Shown: positions 31,197 through 40,647 of the stretch, one piece after another | How positions within the stretch are numbered: the stretch's first letter is position 1 | How the letters are laid out: each line of letters begins with the position of its first letter | Assembly (NCBI GenBank): GCA_949295915.1 | Contig: CASFNB010000010.1 | Span: 1-64,000 of the forward strand | DNA: 64,000 bases | Source: an uncultured Pseudomonadota bacterium | GTDB taxonomy: Bacteria; Pseudomonadota; Alphaproteobacteria; RF32; CAG-239 | Direction: 5' to 3' | Made by a program: the position numbers and the translations under genes | Notes under the pieces: model-generated | Database searches by the model: none | What the model was told of the DNA's origin: nothing | Seen by the model: only the letters and a program-made list of their open reading frames with translations

Positions 31197-32585
31197 ATGT
31201 TAAAGAGAACAAAAATTGCCAAACTGCTGCAGGCTGAAGCGCCGATGGATGAAGTTTTGGTCAAAGGCTGGGTCAAAACCCGCCGTGATTCGAAAGATTT
31301 TTCGTTTGTTGAAGTAAACGATGGTTCATGTCTCAAAAATATTCAAGTCATTGCCAATAATACCCTCAATAATTACAATGAAGTCAAAAAGCTGAGCACG
31401 GGTTCATCTTTGGCCATCAAAGGCGCTTTGGTTGAATCTAAAGGCGGTAGCCAAAAGTTTGAAATTGTGGCTGATGAAATTGAAATTTATGACATTGCCC
31501 CCGATGATTATCCGTTGCAAAAGAAAAAACACACGGATGAATATTTGCGCACGATTGCGCACCTTCGTCCGCGCACCAATAAATATGGTGCCGCTTTCCG
31601 CGTGCGTTCCGAGCTGTCTTATGCCATTCACAAGTTTTTCCATGACCGTGGCTTCCGCTATGTTCATACGCCGATTATCACAGGTTCCGACTGTGAAGGT
31701 GCCGGCGAGATGTTCCGTGTCACCACTTTGGATATGGAAAACCTGCCCAAAACCAAAGACGGCAAAGTAGATTACAGCCAAGACTTTTTCGGCAAAGAAG
31801 CCCATTTGACCGTTTCCGGCCAATTAAACGGCGAGATGTATGCCTTGGCTTTGGGTGATATTTATACTTTCGGCCCCACATTCCGTGCCGAGAACTCCAA
31901 CACCACCCGCCATGCCGCCGAGTTCTGGATGATTGAGCCGGAAATGGCTTTTGCCGATATTTATGATGATATGGACTTGGCTGAAGATATGGTCAAATTC
32001 TGCGTCAAACACGTGTTGGAAAACTGCCGTGATGATATTGAGTTGTTTGACAAGTTTGTAGAACCCGGGTTGATTGCCAAATTGGAAAACATTGTCAACA
32101 ACGGCTTTGCCCGCATCACTTATGCCGAAGCCATCGACATTATGCAAAAATCAGGTGAAAACTTTGAATATAAGCCTGAGTTCGGCATTGATATGCAAAC
32201 CGAGCATGAGCGCTTTTTGGCCGAAAAACACTTCAAACGCCCGGTCATTGTCAGAGATTATCCCAAAGAGATTAAAGCTTTCTACATGCGCTTAAATGAT
32301 GACGGCCGCACAGTTGCCGCCATGGATGTTTTGGTCCCCGGTATCGGCGAGATGATTGGTGGCTCACAACGTGAAGAGCGTTATGATGTTTTGGTACAAA
32401 AAATCCATGAAATGGGTATGAAGGAAGAAGATTATTCTTGGTATCTTGATTCCCGCAAATATGGTTCTGTTCCGCACGCCGGATTCGGATTGGGCTTTGA
32501 AAGAATGATGATGCTTGTAACCGGTATCGGCAACATCAGAGACGTTATTCCGTTCCCGAGAACCCCGAACTCAATCAACTTCTAA
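31197..32585 (+). CDS. asnS: Asparaginyl-tRNA synthetase
   Basis: 462 residues, normal for AsnRS. The N-terminal OB-fold anticodon-binding domain ([21 protein letters not shown]) is followed by the class II core: motif 1 around [19 protein letters not shown], motif 2 [17 protein letters not shown], and motif 3 [15 protein letters not shown]. It charges tRNA-Asn with asparagine. The bacterial AsnRS pattern ([22 protein letters not shown], shown here in parts) is clear. It is followed by an intrinsic terminator. Confidence 0.97.
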   Translation: MLKRTKIAKLLQAEAPMDEVLVKGWVKTRRDSKDFSFVEVNDGSCLKNIQVIANNTLNNYNEVKKLSTGSSLAIKGALVESKGGSQKFEIVADEIEIYDIAPDDYPLQKKKHTDEYLRTIAHLRPRTNKYGAAFRVRSELSYAIHKFFHDRGFRYVHTPIITGSDCEGAGEMFRVTTLDMENLPKTKDGKVDYSQDFFGKEAHLTVSGQLNGEMYALALGDIYTFGPTFRAENSNTTRHAAEFWMIEPEMAFADIYDDMDLAEDMVKFCVKHVLENCRDDIELFDKFVEPGLIAKLENIVNNGFARITYAEAIDIMQKSGENFEYKPEFGIDMQTEHERFLAEKHFKRPVIVRDYPKEIKAFYMRLNDDGRTVAAMDVLVPGIGEMIGGSQREERYDVLVQKIHEMGMKEEDYSWYLDSRKYGSVPHAGFGLGFERMMMLVTGIGNIRDVIPFPRTPNSINF

Positions 32586-32593
32586 AAGATTTG

Positions 32594-32635
32594 CAGCCGA
32601 ATTTAAATAAAAACAGATTCGGCTGTATTTCTTAA
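32594..32635 (+). terminator. Terminator after asnS
   Basis: CAGCCGAAT (32594-32602) pairs with ATTCGGCTG (32617-32625), loop 14 bases, then TATTTCTT. Confidence 0.65.
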
Positions 32636-32651
32636 AACATAAGGAGTCAAA

Positions 32652-33209
32652 ATGCGCCGTTTTTTATTAAGTTTTGCTTTTTTTCTTTTGTGTACAACGC
32701 TTTGTCGGGCAGAAACAGCCGCAAGCAAAGAAACAGCAGATAATGCCAAGCAAGAAGAAGCTACGGCAAACATTTCTCTTCAACAATTAAAATCCGTAAT
32801 AGGAGATAGTTCGTTTTTTAATGAAAAACCGGCAGTTTTTCATCCTGAATGTAACAATCCGCGCCTCAAAGAAAAAGTATTAGCGCGTATTCAAGAATAT
32901 TATAAGCAAAAAAAGCAAACCAGCATTGTTGATGAACGTCGTCAGGCTTTGATGTTGAAACGGTTAAAAAGTTTTGTAACCGTAGACGTGAAATCATTTC
33001 AACCGCAAGAGAATTATAACGTGGCAGATAGATTAATTGACATCAAAATTAATGATGGCATAAAAGCTCAAGATTTGAGTTTGTGCAAAAGTGTCGGGGA
33101 CAGAGAAATATACCTGCTGATTTATCCCCAAAACAATTTTTACACGGTTGAAATTATCAATTTCCCCGGACAACCGGATTCTAAGAAATTTACAACGGTT
33201 TATGATTAA
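32652..33209 (+). CDS. Secreted protein of unknown function
   Basis: 185 residues with a clear signal peptide (MRRFLLSFAFFLLCTTLCRA, cleavage probably after CRA). A low-complexity Ala/Lys/Glu linker follows, then a helical segment (KEKVLARIQEYYKQKKQTSIVDERR) and a beta-rich C-terminal domain with cysteines in HPECNNPR and LSLCKSVGD that may pair. AAGGAG precedes the ATG. I do not recognise the family. It lies alone between asnS and rpoH, with no shared terminator. Confidence 0.7.
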   Translation: MRRFLLSFAFFLLCTTLCRAETAASKETADNAKQEEATANISLQQLKSVIGDSSFFNEKPAVFHPECNNPRLKEKVLARIQEYYKQKKQTSIVDERRQALMLKRLKSFVTVDVKSFQPQENYNVADRLIDIKINDGIKAQDLSLCKSVGDREIYLLIYPQNNFYTVEIINFPGQPDSKKFTTVYD

Positions 33210-33227
33210 AAAAGTCAATTAAGGGTA

Positions 33228-33256
33228 TTGATTCATATTTAAAAATAGTGCATAAT
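33228..33256 (+). promoter_or_regulatory. Sigma-70-type promoter of rpoH
   Basis: TTGATT (33228-33233), 17-base spacer, CATAAT (33251-33256). The leader that follows contains two small hairpins, CAAAAG/CTTTTG and GCAGTT/AACTGC, upstream of the ribosome site, which could fold temperature-dependently; that is inference. Confidence 0.55.
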
Positions 33257-33346
33257 AAGCTCTGCTCTCAAAAGGAAAAGACTTTTGTCTGAGTGGGCAG
33301 TTCTAAAAAACTGCATTATTTTATAAGGAAAAGAGGTCGACATTTT

Positions 33347-34243
33347 ATGGGAAAAGAACTTATCTTAAGAAACTCCGGTAACTTACCGGTTTTGGCAGAG
33401 AGTAACTCGCTGGTAGCCTATCTTGAGGAAATTAAAAAGTTCCCATTACTAAGTGAAGAAGAAGAGTTAAACTTGGTTAAAGATTTCCATCAAAAAGGGG
33501 ATTTAACCGCAGCGCAAAAGCTCATCACTTCACATTTACGTTTGGCCGCAAAAGTGGCTTTAACCTATCGCCGCTACGGCTTGCCGATGTTGGATATTAT
33601 TTCCGAAGCTAATATTGGTTTGATGCAAGCGGTTAAAAAGTTTGATTTAGACAAGAAAGTTCGTTTGGCAACTTATGCCGTTTGGTGGATTAGAGCCGCC
33701 ATCAACGATTATATTTTGCGTTCTTGGTCTTTGGTCAAAATCGGGACCAAAGCTGCACAAAAGAAGTTATTTTATAATTTGAACCGCATCAAATCTCGTT
33801 TAGGAATATACGAGAACAAAGAATTGGAACCGGAAGTCGTCAAAAGCATCGCTAAAGAGCTGGTTGTTGACGAAGCCGATGTCAAAGAGATGAACACACG
33901 TCTGTCCGGCGATTCTTCTTTGAATGTTGCTGTTTCAGATGAAGACGATTCTGAACGTATGGACTTTTTGGTTGATGCACGTCAAAACATTGAAGAAAAC
34001 TTGAGCCGTCGTCAAGAAGCCGGCTTTAAGAAAAAAGTTTTGTACGATTGCTTAAGTAAATTGAACGAAAGAGAGCAATATATTATAAAAAATCGCATGC
34101 TTTCCGACAGTGGCGTTACTCTGGAAGAAATCGGCGCCAAATTTAATATCAGCCGCGAAAGAGTAAGACAAATTGAAAAGAAAGCTTTTGAAAAATTGTC
34201 AGAGATGGTTCGTCAAGAAATGAAGCTTGAAGAGGCCGCCTGA
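33347..34243 (+). CDS. rpoH: RNA polymerase heat-shock sigma factor (sigma-32)
   Basis: 298 residues from the ATG at 33347; GAGG is upstream, and the longer frame from 33293 is not needed. Region 1.2/2 has NSLVAYLEEIKKFPLLSEEEE, then HLRLAAKVALTYRRYGLPM, DIISEANIGLMQAVKKFD and VRLATYAVWWIRAAI. The RpoH-box equivalent AAQKKLFYNLNR, which distinguishes RpoH from RpoD, is present. Region 4 ends LEEIGAKFNISRERVRQIEKK. It directs transcription of heat-shock genes; clpB and hsp20 in this window are likely targets. Confidence 0.93.
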   Translation: MGKELILRNSGNLPVLAESNSLVAYLEEIKKFPLLSEEEELNLVKDFHQKGDLTAAQKLITSHLRLAAKVALTYRRYGLPMLDIISEANIGLMQAVKKFDLDKKVRLATYAVWWIRAAINDYILRSWSLVKIGTKAAQKKLFYNLNRIKSRLGIYENKELEPEVVKSIAKELVVDEADVKEMNTRLSGDSSLNVAVSDEDDSERMDFLVDARQNIEENLSRRQEAGFKKKVLYDCLSKLNEREQYIIKNRMLSDSGVTLEEIGAKFNISRERVRQIEKKAFEKLSEMVRQEMKLEEAA

Positions 34244-34259
34244 TACCAAGGAGAAACAA

Positions 34260-34439
34260 ATGGAACTGTTAGCAGAAAAAAACACCGATACACAGCGCGT
34301 TATCAACTATGCTGATAGTTCGGTGTATATAAAAGAAGCACGTAGCCGCATGGATGAGCGCTTGAAAAAGTTGCGTGGCGAAAAAGCAGATTCGCCGACA
34401 TACACGGCAGACAAAAGCCGCGGCGGATATGATGCGTAA
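34260..34439 (+). CDS. Small charged protein downstream of rpoH
   Basis: 59 residues from the ATG at 34260, chosen because AAGGAG lies just upstream; the frame from 34227 would overlap rpoH. It is hydrophilic and Lys/Arg/Asp-rich (VYIKEARSRMDERLKKLRGEK), probably helical in the middle and disordered at the end. It shares the rpoH transcript and is followed by a strong terminator. I do not recognise it. Confidence 0.6.
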   Translation: MELLAEKNTDTQRVINYADSSVYIKEARSRMDERLKKLRGEKADSPTYTADKSRGGYDA

Positions 34440-34460
34440 TTAAGCGGAAATATAAAGAAT

Positions 34461-34483
34461 AAAACGCCGCAAGGCGTTTTTTT
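34461..34483 (+). terminator. Terminator of the rpoH operon
   Basis: AAAACGCC-GCAA-GGCGTTTT followed by TTT, a compact and strong intrinsic terminator. Confidence 0.85.
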
Positions 34484-34499
34484 GGTTTAAATTAAAAAT

Positions 34500-35345
34500 A
34501 TGACAAACGCCGTTCAAAAAATAGCTGAGATATTAAAAGCCCGTCAGATAGAAGAGCCCAAACTTGAGGCAAGAATGATGGTTGCTTCCGTGTTGAATTT
34601 GGAGGCAAATGACTTGTTTTTTGATTGTCCGAAACTAAACGCCGAGCAAGAAAAACAACTTGCTGAGCTGGCAGAAAAACGCCTCAATCATTATCCTCTG
34701 TGCAAACTGTTGGGTAAAAAAGGTTTTTATAAATACGACTTTATTGTGAGTGAAGATGTTTTATCTCCGCGTCCCGATACTGAAATTTTGGTTGAAGCTG
34801 CCATCAACTATGCCAAAGAAAATAAGGCAAAGAAAATATTAGATTTGGGAACAGGCTCCGGCTGCATAATTCTTTCGGTTTTGGGGGATGTTGAAGGTTT
34901 AACAGGGGTTGCTCTGGATGTTTCCGTCAATGCCTTAGATATAGCTGAGAAAAATGCCGATAATTTGGGCTTACGAAACAGAATAAAATTTGTTTGCGGC
35001 AGTTGGTTTGATAAAGGCATTTCTTCATCATTAGGTACGGATTTTGACCTGATAGTCACCAATCCACCCTATATTCCGAGTAAAGATATTGAAAATTTGG
35101 CTGAAGAGGTAAAGTCTCACGACCCAATGCAGGCCTTGGATGGCGGTGAAGACGGTTTAAGAGACTATCGTCAAATTGCTAAAATATCATACCCAATGCT
35201 CAAAGATGGTGGAAAAATTTTTATAGAAGGCGGCATTGGACAAGAAAAACAAATAGCAGATATTTTTGCTAAAGAAGGTTTTGGCTTAAATACCATACTC
35301 AAGGATTATGGCGGAATAAATCGCTGCATAATTTTAAAAAAATAA
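34500..35345 (+). CDS. prmC: Peptide chain release factor N5-glutamine methyltransferase
   Basis: 281 residues. The N-terminal helical domain (EEPKLEARMMVASVL) is followed by the SAM-binding LDLGTGSGCIILSVL, the PRPDTEILVE segment and the catalytic NPPYIP (LIVTNPPYIP). DGGEDGLRDYRQI is also typical of PrmC. It methylates the GGQ glutamine of release factors. No prfA is adjacent upstream, unlike the common prfA-prmC pair. The ATG at 34500 lacks a strong ribosome site. Confidence 0.93.
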   Translation: MTNAVQKIAEILKARQIEEPKLEARMMVASVLNLEANDLFFDCPKLNAEQEKQLAELAEKRLNHYPLCKLLGKKGFYKYDFIVSEDVLSPRPDTEILVEAAINYAKENKAKKILDLGTGSGCIILSVLGDVEGLTGVALDVSVNALDIAEKNADNLGLRNRIKFVCGSWFDKGISSSLGTDFDLIVTNPPYIPSKDIENLAEEVKSHDPMQALDGGEDGLRDYRQIAKISYPMLKDGGKIFIEGGIGQEKQIADIFAKEGFGLNTILKDYGGINRCIILKK

Positions 35346-35521
35346 TTTGCAATTAATAATTTTATCTGTATTATCATCCGCAGATGGAAACGAGGTTTCC
35401 GAGGTGCTTTTTTTAATTTTTGTTTTGCATCTGAAACATTCTCAAAACAAAACGCAGAATTTTAGTTTTAATTGGCTTATTCAGAGAAATCTGAAAAGTA
35501 TTTATTTTGGTATGAAGACTT

Positions 35522-36091
35522 ATGAAAAAAACGAATAATAAATATCGTAATAATAATTCCAATCAAATTTATTCTCTAAATTACAAGTTCGATAGTATCA
35601 GTGTTGCCGGCAAAATCAGCGGCACCGCTTTGGATTTGATAAAAAAATACAATGAATTGGCAAAAGAAGCACATGCCAACGGCGATTACGTCACTTCTGA
35701 AGTGTTCAGACAATATGCCGAACATTATCGTAAGATTGTAACCGAAATCAATGAAAAGAAAAATGTGCAAAAAGTTGTCAACTTTCCCAAAGTTGAAGAT
35801 ACGGAGCAAGTTGCAGATTCTCAAAATGAAAATAACGATGTTGAAGATGATGCCGATTTGGATATCACAGCCAAAGCAGAAGACGAAGCGGCCGTGCATA
35901 ATCTGGTCGCAGCAGAATTAGCTGCACCGATTCCCGAAAAGAAAGAGTTTAAAATCATCGAAATCGCAGAAGAAGAAACGCCGACCGAAATGGTTGATGA
36001 AAATGCACCCAAACCAAGAGGGCGTCGTCCTTCTCGCAAAAAAATTGACAGTAATAATGATGATGTCAAAAACCAAGACCTTGCTGTCTAA
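35522..36091 (+). CDS. DUF4167 protein
   Basis: 189 residues. The N-terminal 80 residues (SLNYKFDSISVAGKISGTA, LIKKYNELAKEAHANGDYV, FRQYAEHYRKIV) match DUF4167, a domain largely confined to Alphaproteobacteria, where the gene usually sits between prmC and clpB as it does here. The rest is acidic and disordered (DNENNDVEDDADLD-like), with a basic KPRGRRPSRKK tail that could bind nucleic acid. Function unknown. The 176-base gap upstream holds no gene. Confidence 0.8.
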   Translation: MKKTNNKYRNNNSNQIYSLNYKFDSISVAGKISGTALDLIKKYNELAKEAHANGDYVTSEVFRQYAEHYRKIVTEINEKKNVQKVVNFPKVEDTEQVADSQNENNDVEDDADLDITAKAEDEAAVHNLVAAELAAPIPEKKEFKIIEIAEEETPTEMVDENAPKPRGRRPSRKKIDSNNDDVKNQDLAV

Positions 36092-36111
36092 ATAAAACAT
36101 AGGAAATAAAA

Positions 36112-37266
36112 ATGTTCTTTCTGGTTGCCTCTCTAATTTTGACTATTGCATGTTCAACCATCACAATCAGAACGCTGGTAGCCTATACGGATATGAAATT
36201 TATTTATAAGTTAGCCATCTCAATCTTGATTGTATTGGGATGGCTTTCGCCTGTTATAGTCAATTTTTGCCGCAAACAATTTTCTTTGCATGGTCTGTTT
36301 TATGATATTTTGACCTATGGCGGCTATTTTCTGTTCGGTTTGGCTTTTATCACTTTTATGCTTTTGTTTGCACGCGATTTTTTGTGGTATGTGAGCTTTG
36401 GTATCAGTAAACTTTTCCACGCTGACTGGGAATGGTTCAATCCGCAAAATCGCATGAGCTTAAAATATGCCAATATTGCAACCGGAATTTTGGCTTTGTG
36501 TGTTTCTTTGTTTGCCGTTTATGAAGCCAATAAATTACCCGAAGTCAAAGAAGTTGATTTGACTTCCGATAAGCTAAAACACCCCTTGCGAATAGTTCAA
36601 TTATCAGATTTGCATATCACACGTTCATCTTCCGAGCACCGCATTCAAATGATTGTAGATAAAGTCAATTCTCTTAATCCGGATGCCATTGTGCTGACCG
36701 GAGACATTATTGATGACAAGGCATCTTCTGTTCAAGAATATTTTTCGATTCTGAATAAGTTAGAGGCTAAAGGAGGTATCTATTTTGTGATAGGAAATCA
36801 CGAATATTATAACGGCTTGGGGCAAATCTTAAAAAGCCTTCATCAAACCAAAATCAAACATTTGATGAATGATGGAGAGTTGATTGCTGACAAAAATTTA
36901 TATATTGGCGGCGTGCCCGACAAGTCAGCCGCTATGATGAACCCGTATTTTGCTATTAAAATCGAAGAAGCATCTAAGAAGGCAAATAAGCAAAATTATC
37001 GCGTGTTGCTCAGCCATAATCCGAGTACGGCAGATATGGTAACGGATGAAGATTTTGACTTGGTGTTGTCCGGACATACACACGGCGGACAAATTTTTCC
37101 ATTCAATTTTTTGGCAGAAAAAGCGAACAAATATTTAGCCGGATTATATGATGTCAACGGGGCAAGGCTTTATGTCTCAAGAGGCGTTGGCTATTGGGGA
37201 CCGCCGATGCGCTTTGGGGCTCCGGCCGAAATCACTTTGCTTCAAATTCATCCGCAAAAAAAATAA
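36112..37266 (+). CDS. Membrane-anchored metallophosphoesterase (YaeI/YkuE-like)
   Basis: 384 residues. Four N-terminal membrane helices (about 1-20, 30-50, 65-90, 120-140) precede a calcineurin-like domain with all metal motifs: LSDLHI (DxH), LTGDIIDD (GD), GNHEYY (GNHE), LLSHNP and LSGHTHGGQ (GHTH). Enzymes of this shape hydrolyse phosphoesters at the membrane, some acting on lipid or UDP-sugar-lipid substrates. It starts 20 bases after the DUF4167 gene and interrupts the usual neighbourhood with clpB. The substrate is unknown. Confidence 0.85.
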   Translation: MFFLVASLILTIACSTITIRTLVAYTDMKFIYKLAISILIVLGWLSPVIVNFCRKQFSLHGLFYDILTYGGYFLFGLAFITFMLLFARDFLWYVSFGISKLFHADWEWFNPQNRMSLKYANIATGILALCVSLFAVYEANKLPEVKEVDLTSDKLKHPLRIVQLSDLHITRSSSEHRIQMIVDKVNSLNPDAIVLTGDIIDDKASSVQEYFSILNKLEAKGGIYFVIGNHEYYNGLGQILKSLHQTKIKHLMNDGELIADKNLYIGGVPDKSAAMMNPYFAIKIEEASKKANKQNYRVLLSHNPSTADMVTDEDFDLVLSGHTHGGQIFPFNFLAEKANKYLAGLYDVNGARLYVSRGVGYWGPPMRFGAPAEITLLQIHPQKK

Positions 37267-37276
37267 GATAATAGGT

Positions 37277-37306
37277 CTTGATTTATATATCCCCTCCTTA
37301 CTATAT
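37277..37306 (+). promoter_or_regulatory. Candidate RpoH promoter of clpB
   Basis: CTTGAT (37277-37282), 18-base spacer, CTATAT (37301-37306), close to alphaproteobacterial heat-shock promoters. Confidence 0.5.
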
Positions 37307-37344
37307 TTTTAAAAGATAAAGACAGGAAAGGGGTGTATATAAGT

Positions 37345-39945
37345 ATGGATTTTGAAAAACTAACCAATAAGTCAAAAGAGTTGATACAAGATGTTATCAA
37401 TCTGGCGGCAAAATATAAACACCAATATATTTCAACCGAACATTTGTTGAAAGGCTTGCTCGAAATTAAAGATTCGCAAGTCAAAGAGCTCTTGCAAAAA
37501 GCAGGCTCTTCTGAGCTGACGGTTGCCTCAAAAGTTGATGAAGCTTTGGCAAAGATTCCGGCAGTGGAGGGCGCTTCGGTACAAAGCTTGATGAACCAAG
37601 AGTTCACACGCGTGATGATGGAAGCAGAGAGCTTGGCAGATAAGTCAGGCGATAAATTTGTGACCATCGAGCGTATTTTGCAAGCTCTTGTGATGACGGG
37701 CGGTACAAAGGCTTACGATATTTTGAAAGCAAGCGGTGTCAATGCCGAAAAATTAAACCAAGCCATTAACGAGTTTAGAAAAGGTCGTATTGCCGATAGC
37801 GAAGATGCCGAAGATAATTTTGAGGCATTGAAAAAATATGCCATTGATATTACCGGCAAGGCTAAAGAAGGTAAGTTAGACCCAGTGATTGGTCGTGAAC
37901 ACGAGATTAGAAGAACAATTCAAGTCTTGTCAAGAAGGACCAAAAACAATCCGGTTTTGATTGGTGAACCGGGTGTCGGTAAAACCGCCATTGTTGAAGG
38001 CTTGGCAATTAGAATTGTCAATAATGATGTACCGGAAAGCTTGCGCGGTAAAAGATTGTTAGCATTGGATTTGGGAGCCTTAATTGCCGGAGCCAAATTC
38101 AGAGGTGAGTTTGAAGAGCGTTTGAAAGCCGTTTTGAAAGATGTTGAGGCATCTGAGGGCAACATCATTTTGTTCATTGATGAAATGCACACATTGGTCG
38201 GTGCCGGTGCCAGCGAAGGCTCAATGGACGCTTCCAACTTGTTGAAACCGGCTTTGGCAAGAGGAGAGCTGCATTGCTTGGGCGCAACCACATTGTCCGA
38301 ATATAAAAAATATGTGGAGAAAGATGCTGCCTTGGCAAGGCGATTCCAAGCAGTCTTTGTCAGTGAGCCGAGTGTTGAAGAAACAATTTCGATTCTGCGT
38401 GGTATTAAGGAAAAGTTTGAACTTCATCACGGAGTTAGAATTTCCGACGGGGCTTTGATTTCCGCTGCTACCTTGTCCAATCGCTATATCAGTGACAGAT
38501 TCTTGCCGGATAAAGCCATAGACTTGATGGATGAGGCCGCAAGCTCTTTAAGAATGGCAATCGATTCCAAACCTGAAGAGTTGGATGAGCTGGACAGAAG
38601 AATATTACAGTTAAAAATCGAGCGCGAGGCTTTGAAGAAGGAAAGCGACGTTAAATCTAAAGAGCGTTTGGAATTGATTGGCTATGAAATTTCAGGCTTG
38701 GAAGCCAAAGCCAAAACCATGGAAGAAAAATGGAAGAGTGAAAAGAAAGTTTTGGCGGATTTAACAACCGTGAAAGATAAGTTGGATAAGGCCAGAATTG
38801 AAGTTGAAATTGCCAAACGTGAAGGTCGTTTTGAGCGCGCCGGTGAACTGCAATATAGTGTTATTCCGGAGCTGGAAAAACAAATTCAGGAAGCCGAAGC
38901 ACAAGAAAAACAACATAGCTTCAGTGAGGTTGTAACCGAAAGCGATATTGCAGCTGTTGTTTCCAAATGGACGGGCATTCCGGTAGATAAAATGCTGGAA
39001 GGCGAGAAAGAAAAACTCATCCACATGGAAGAATATTTAGGCAAACGTGTGATAGGTCAAAAAGATGCTATTGCCGCAGTTGCCAATGCGGTCAGACGTT
39101 CTCGTGCCGGTATTTCGGATTCGCGTCAGCCGATAGGTTCGTTCCTCTTCTTAGGTCCGACCGGTGTCGGTAAAACCGAGTTGAGCAAAGCCTTGGCAGA
39201 GTTTCTGTTTAATGATGAGAGCGCATTGCTCAGAATTGATATGTCTGAATATATGGAAAAGCATAGTGTTTCTCGTTTGATTGGTTCTCCTCCGGGATAT
39301 GTCGGCTATGAAGAAGGTGGTGCTTTGACCGAGGCTGTTCGTCGTCGTCCGTATCAAGTTATCTTGTTTGATGAGGTGGAAAAAGCTCACCCCGACATTT
39401 TCAATGTTTTGTTGCAAGTACTGGATGATGGAAGACTGACCGACGGACAAGGCAGAACGGTAGACTTTAAAAATACCATAATCATCATGACATCAAACTT
39501 GGGTTCGGAAATCTTGTCCACAGCGACAGGAGCTGATGATCCAAAGAAGATTCGCGATAGGGTTATGGATATTGTTAAAGCCTCCTTCCGACCGGAATTT
39601 ATCAACCGTATTGATGAAATTACAATTTTCCACAAGCTTGATAAGAGTAATATCAAAGAGATTGCTCAACTGCAAATCAACAATATTGAGAAGCGTTTGA
39701 GCGACAAGAAGATTAAGCTGCATGTTAACGATGCCGCCTTTATCTGGATTGTCAATAACGGTTATGATTCAATTTATGGTGCAAGACCTTTAAAAAGGTT
39801 GCTAAAAAATCAAATTGAGAATAAATTGGCTTTGAAAATTTTGAATGGTGATATTGGAGAAGGTGATACTGCAGAAATCATCGTCGCCAATGGCACTTTG
39901 GATATTGTTAAAAAGAAGAATAAAGAAGTAAAAGACAATGGATGA
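37345..39945 (+). CDS. clpB: ClpB disaggregase (Hsp104 family AAA+ ATPase)
   Basis: 866 residues from the ATG at 37345 ([13 protein letters not shown], the usual ClpB start); a GTG at 37333 is too close to the AGGAAAGGGG site. The order is N-domain (about 1-150), first AAA+ domain with [13 protein letters not shown], coiled-coil middle domain (about 400-530), and second AAA+ domain with [14 protein letters not shown] and DEVEKAH. It extracts and refolds aggregated proteins with DnaK and small heat-shock proteins. The following gene overlaps its end by eight bases. Confidence 0.97.
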   Translation: MDFEKLTNKSKELIQDVINLAAKYKHQYISTEHLLKGLLEIKDSQVKELLQKAGSSELTVASKVDEALAKIPAVEGASVQSLMNQEFTRVMMEAESLADKSGDKFVTIERILQALVMTGGTKAYDILKASGVNAEKLNQAINEFRKGRIADSEDAEDNFEALKKYAIDITGKAKEGKLDPVIGREHEIRRTIQVLSRRTKNNPVLIGEPGVGKTAIVEGLAIRIVNNDVPESLRGKRLLALDLGALIAGAKFRGEFEERLKAVLKDVEASEGNIILFIDEMHTLVGAGASEGSMDASNLLKPALARGELHCLGATTLSEYKKYVEKDAALARRFQAVFVSEPSVEETISILRGIKEKFELHHGVRISDGALISAATLSNRYISDRFLPDKAIDLMDEAASSLRMAIDSKPEELDELDRRILQLKIEREALKKESDVKSKERLELIGYEISGLEAKAKTMEEKWKSEKKVLADLTTVKDKLDKARIEVEIAKREGRFERAGELQYSVIPELEKQIQEAEAQEKQHSFSEVVTESDIAAVVSKWTGIPVDKMLEGEKEKLIHMEEYLGKRVIGQKDAIAAVANAVRRSRAGISDSRQPIGSFLFLGPTGVGKTELSKALAEFLFNDESALLRIDMSEYMEKHSVSRLIGSPPGYVGYEEGGALTEAVRRRPYQVILFDEVEKAHPDIFNVLLQVLDDGRLTDGQGRTVDFKNTIIIMTSNLGSEILSTATGADDPKKIRDRVMDIVKASFRPEFINRIDEITIFHKLDKSNIKEIAQLQINNIEKRLSDKKIKLHVNDAAFIWIVNNGYDSIYGARPLKRLLKNQIENKLALKILNGDIGEGDTAEIIVANGTLDIVKKKNKEVKDNG

Positions 39946-40366
39946 TTTTTATGACAACGCTTTGGCGGTAGCCAAAACTTATGATGTGAGTACCAAACCG
40001 GATTCTCTGGTTTTATACAGCATTAGTTTTCTGCCGACCAAAGAAAACAAAATTCAAGCCTTTGAGTTTGTCAAAACCCACCCCGGCATGGTGATGTTAG
40101 ATCACACGCCTTGTGGTATTAAGATGATGGATATGGGGCTTGAGAATGGTCGTTGCGACCTCAAAGAGGATGAAATTGCCTATTTGTGGAAAGTAGCTTC
40201 CAAACGCTTACTGGAAGGTGCCAGCGGTAATATAACGGCATTTGTCAAAGATGCAGATGAACGCAGTGTCTTCAGAAGCATGGAACTACCGACGATTTTG
40301 GCCAATGAAAATATCAAAACCATCAATGGTCAAGATAAGTTTGAGTTTGCCAAACAAAACTTCTAA
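39938..40366 (+). CDS. Conserved-looking protein coupled to clpB
   Basis: 142 residues, start overlapping the clpB stop by eight bases, so translation is probably coupled. It is soluble with no signal peptide. Visible segments are [22 protein letters not shown], here in part, the [20 protein letters not shown] loop with one Cys, and [22 protein letters not shown] do not recognise the family. The context suggests a role in proteostasis or stress, which is inference. Confidence 0.6.
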   Translation: MDDFYDNALAVAKTYDVSTKPDSLVLYSISFLPTKENKIQAFEFVKTHPGMVMLDHTPCGIKMMDMGLENGRCDLKEDEIAYLWKVASKRLLEGASGNITAFVKDADERSVFRSMELPTILANENIKTINGQDKFEFAKQNF

Positions 40367-40378
40367 ATAATGAAAAAA

Positions 40379-40415
40379 AATAAAGCCTCGTTTTCAAAAC
40401 GGGGCTTTATTTTTA
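40379..40415 (+). terminator. Terminator of the clpB operon
   Basis: AATAAAGCCTCGTTTT (40379-40394) pairs with AAAACGGGGCTTTATT (40396-40411), one-base nominal loop, then T's. Confidence 0.8.
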
Positions 40416-40442
40416 TATATAACTTCAAAATCAGATAAAAAG

Positions 40443-40470
40443 AAAAGGCTCTTAAACCTAAGAGCCTTTT
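40443..40470 (-). terminator. Terminator of tRNA-Leu
   Basis: AAAAGGCTCTTA (40443-40454) pairs with TAAGAGCCTTTT (40459-40470). On the - strand the stem is followed by TTTTCTTTTT. Confidence 0.8.
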
Positions 40471-40475
40471 GTAAT

Positions 40476-40561
40476 TGGTAGGGGTAGTCAGACTCGAACT
40501 GACACGGCCTGAGGCCACAAGATTTTGAGTCTAGCGCGTCTACCAGTTCCGCCATACCCCC
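40476..40561 (-). tRNA. tRNA-Leu (anticodon CAA)
   Basis: 86 bases with encoded CCA. The acceptor arm GGGGGTA pairs with TACCCCT, leaving a G-U first pair. The D-arm has GGCGGAACTGGTAGACGC, the anticodon loop is CTCAAAA (anticodon CAA, reads UUG), the long variable arm is typical of class II Leu tRNAs, and the T-arm has GTTCGAGTC. Confidence 0.93.
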
Positions 40562-40647
40562 ATCAGATAACGGAGATATTGATATTATAATAAACGGCAT
40601 ATGTCAACACTTTTTTTATAAAAAAAATAATTTTTTTTAGATTTAAT

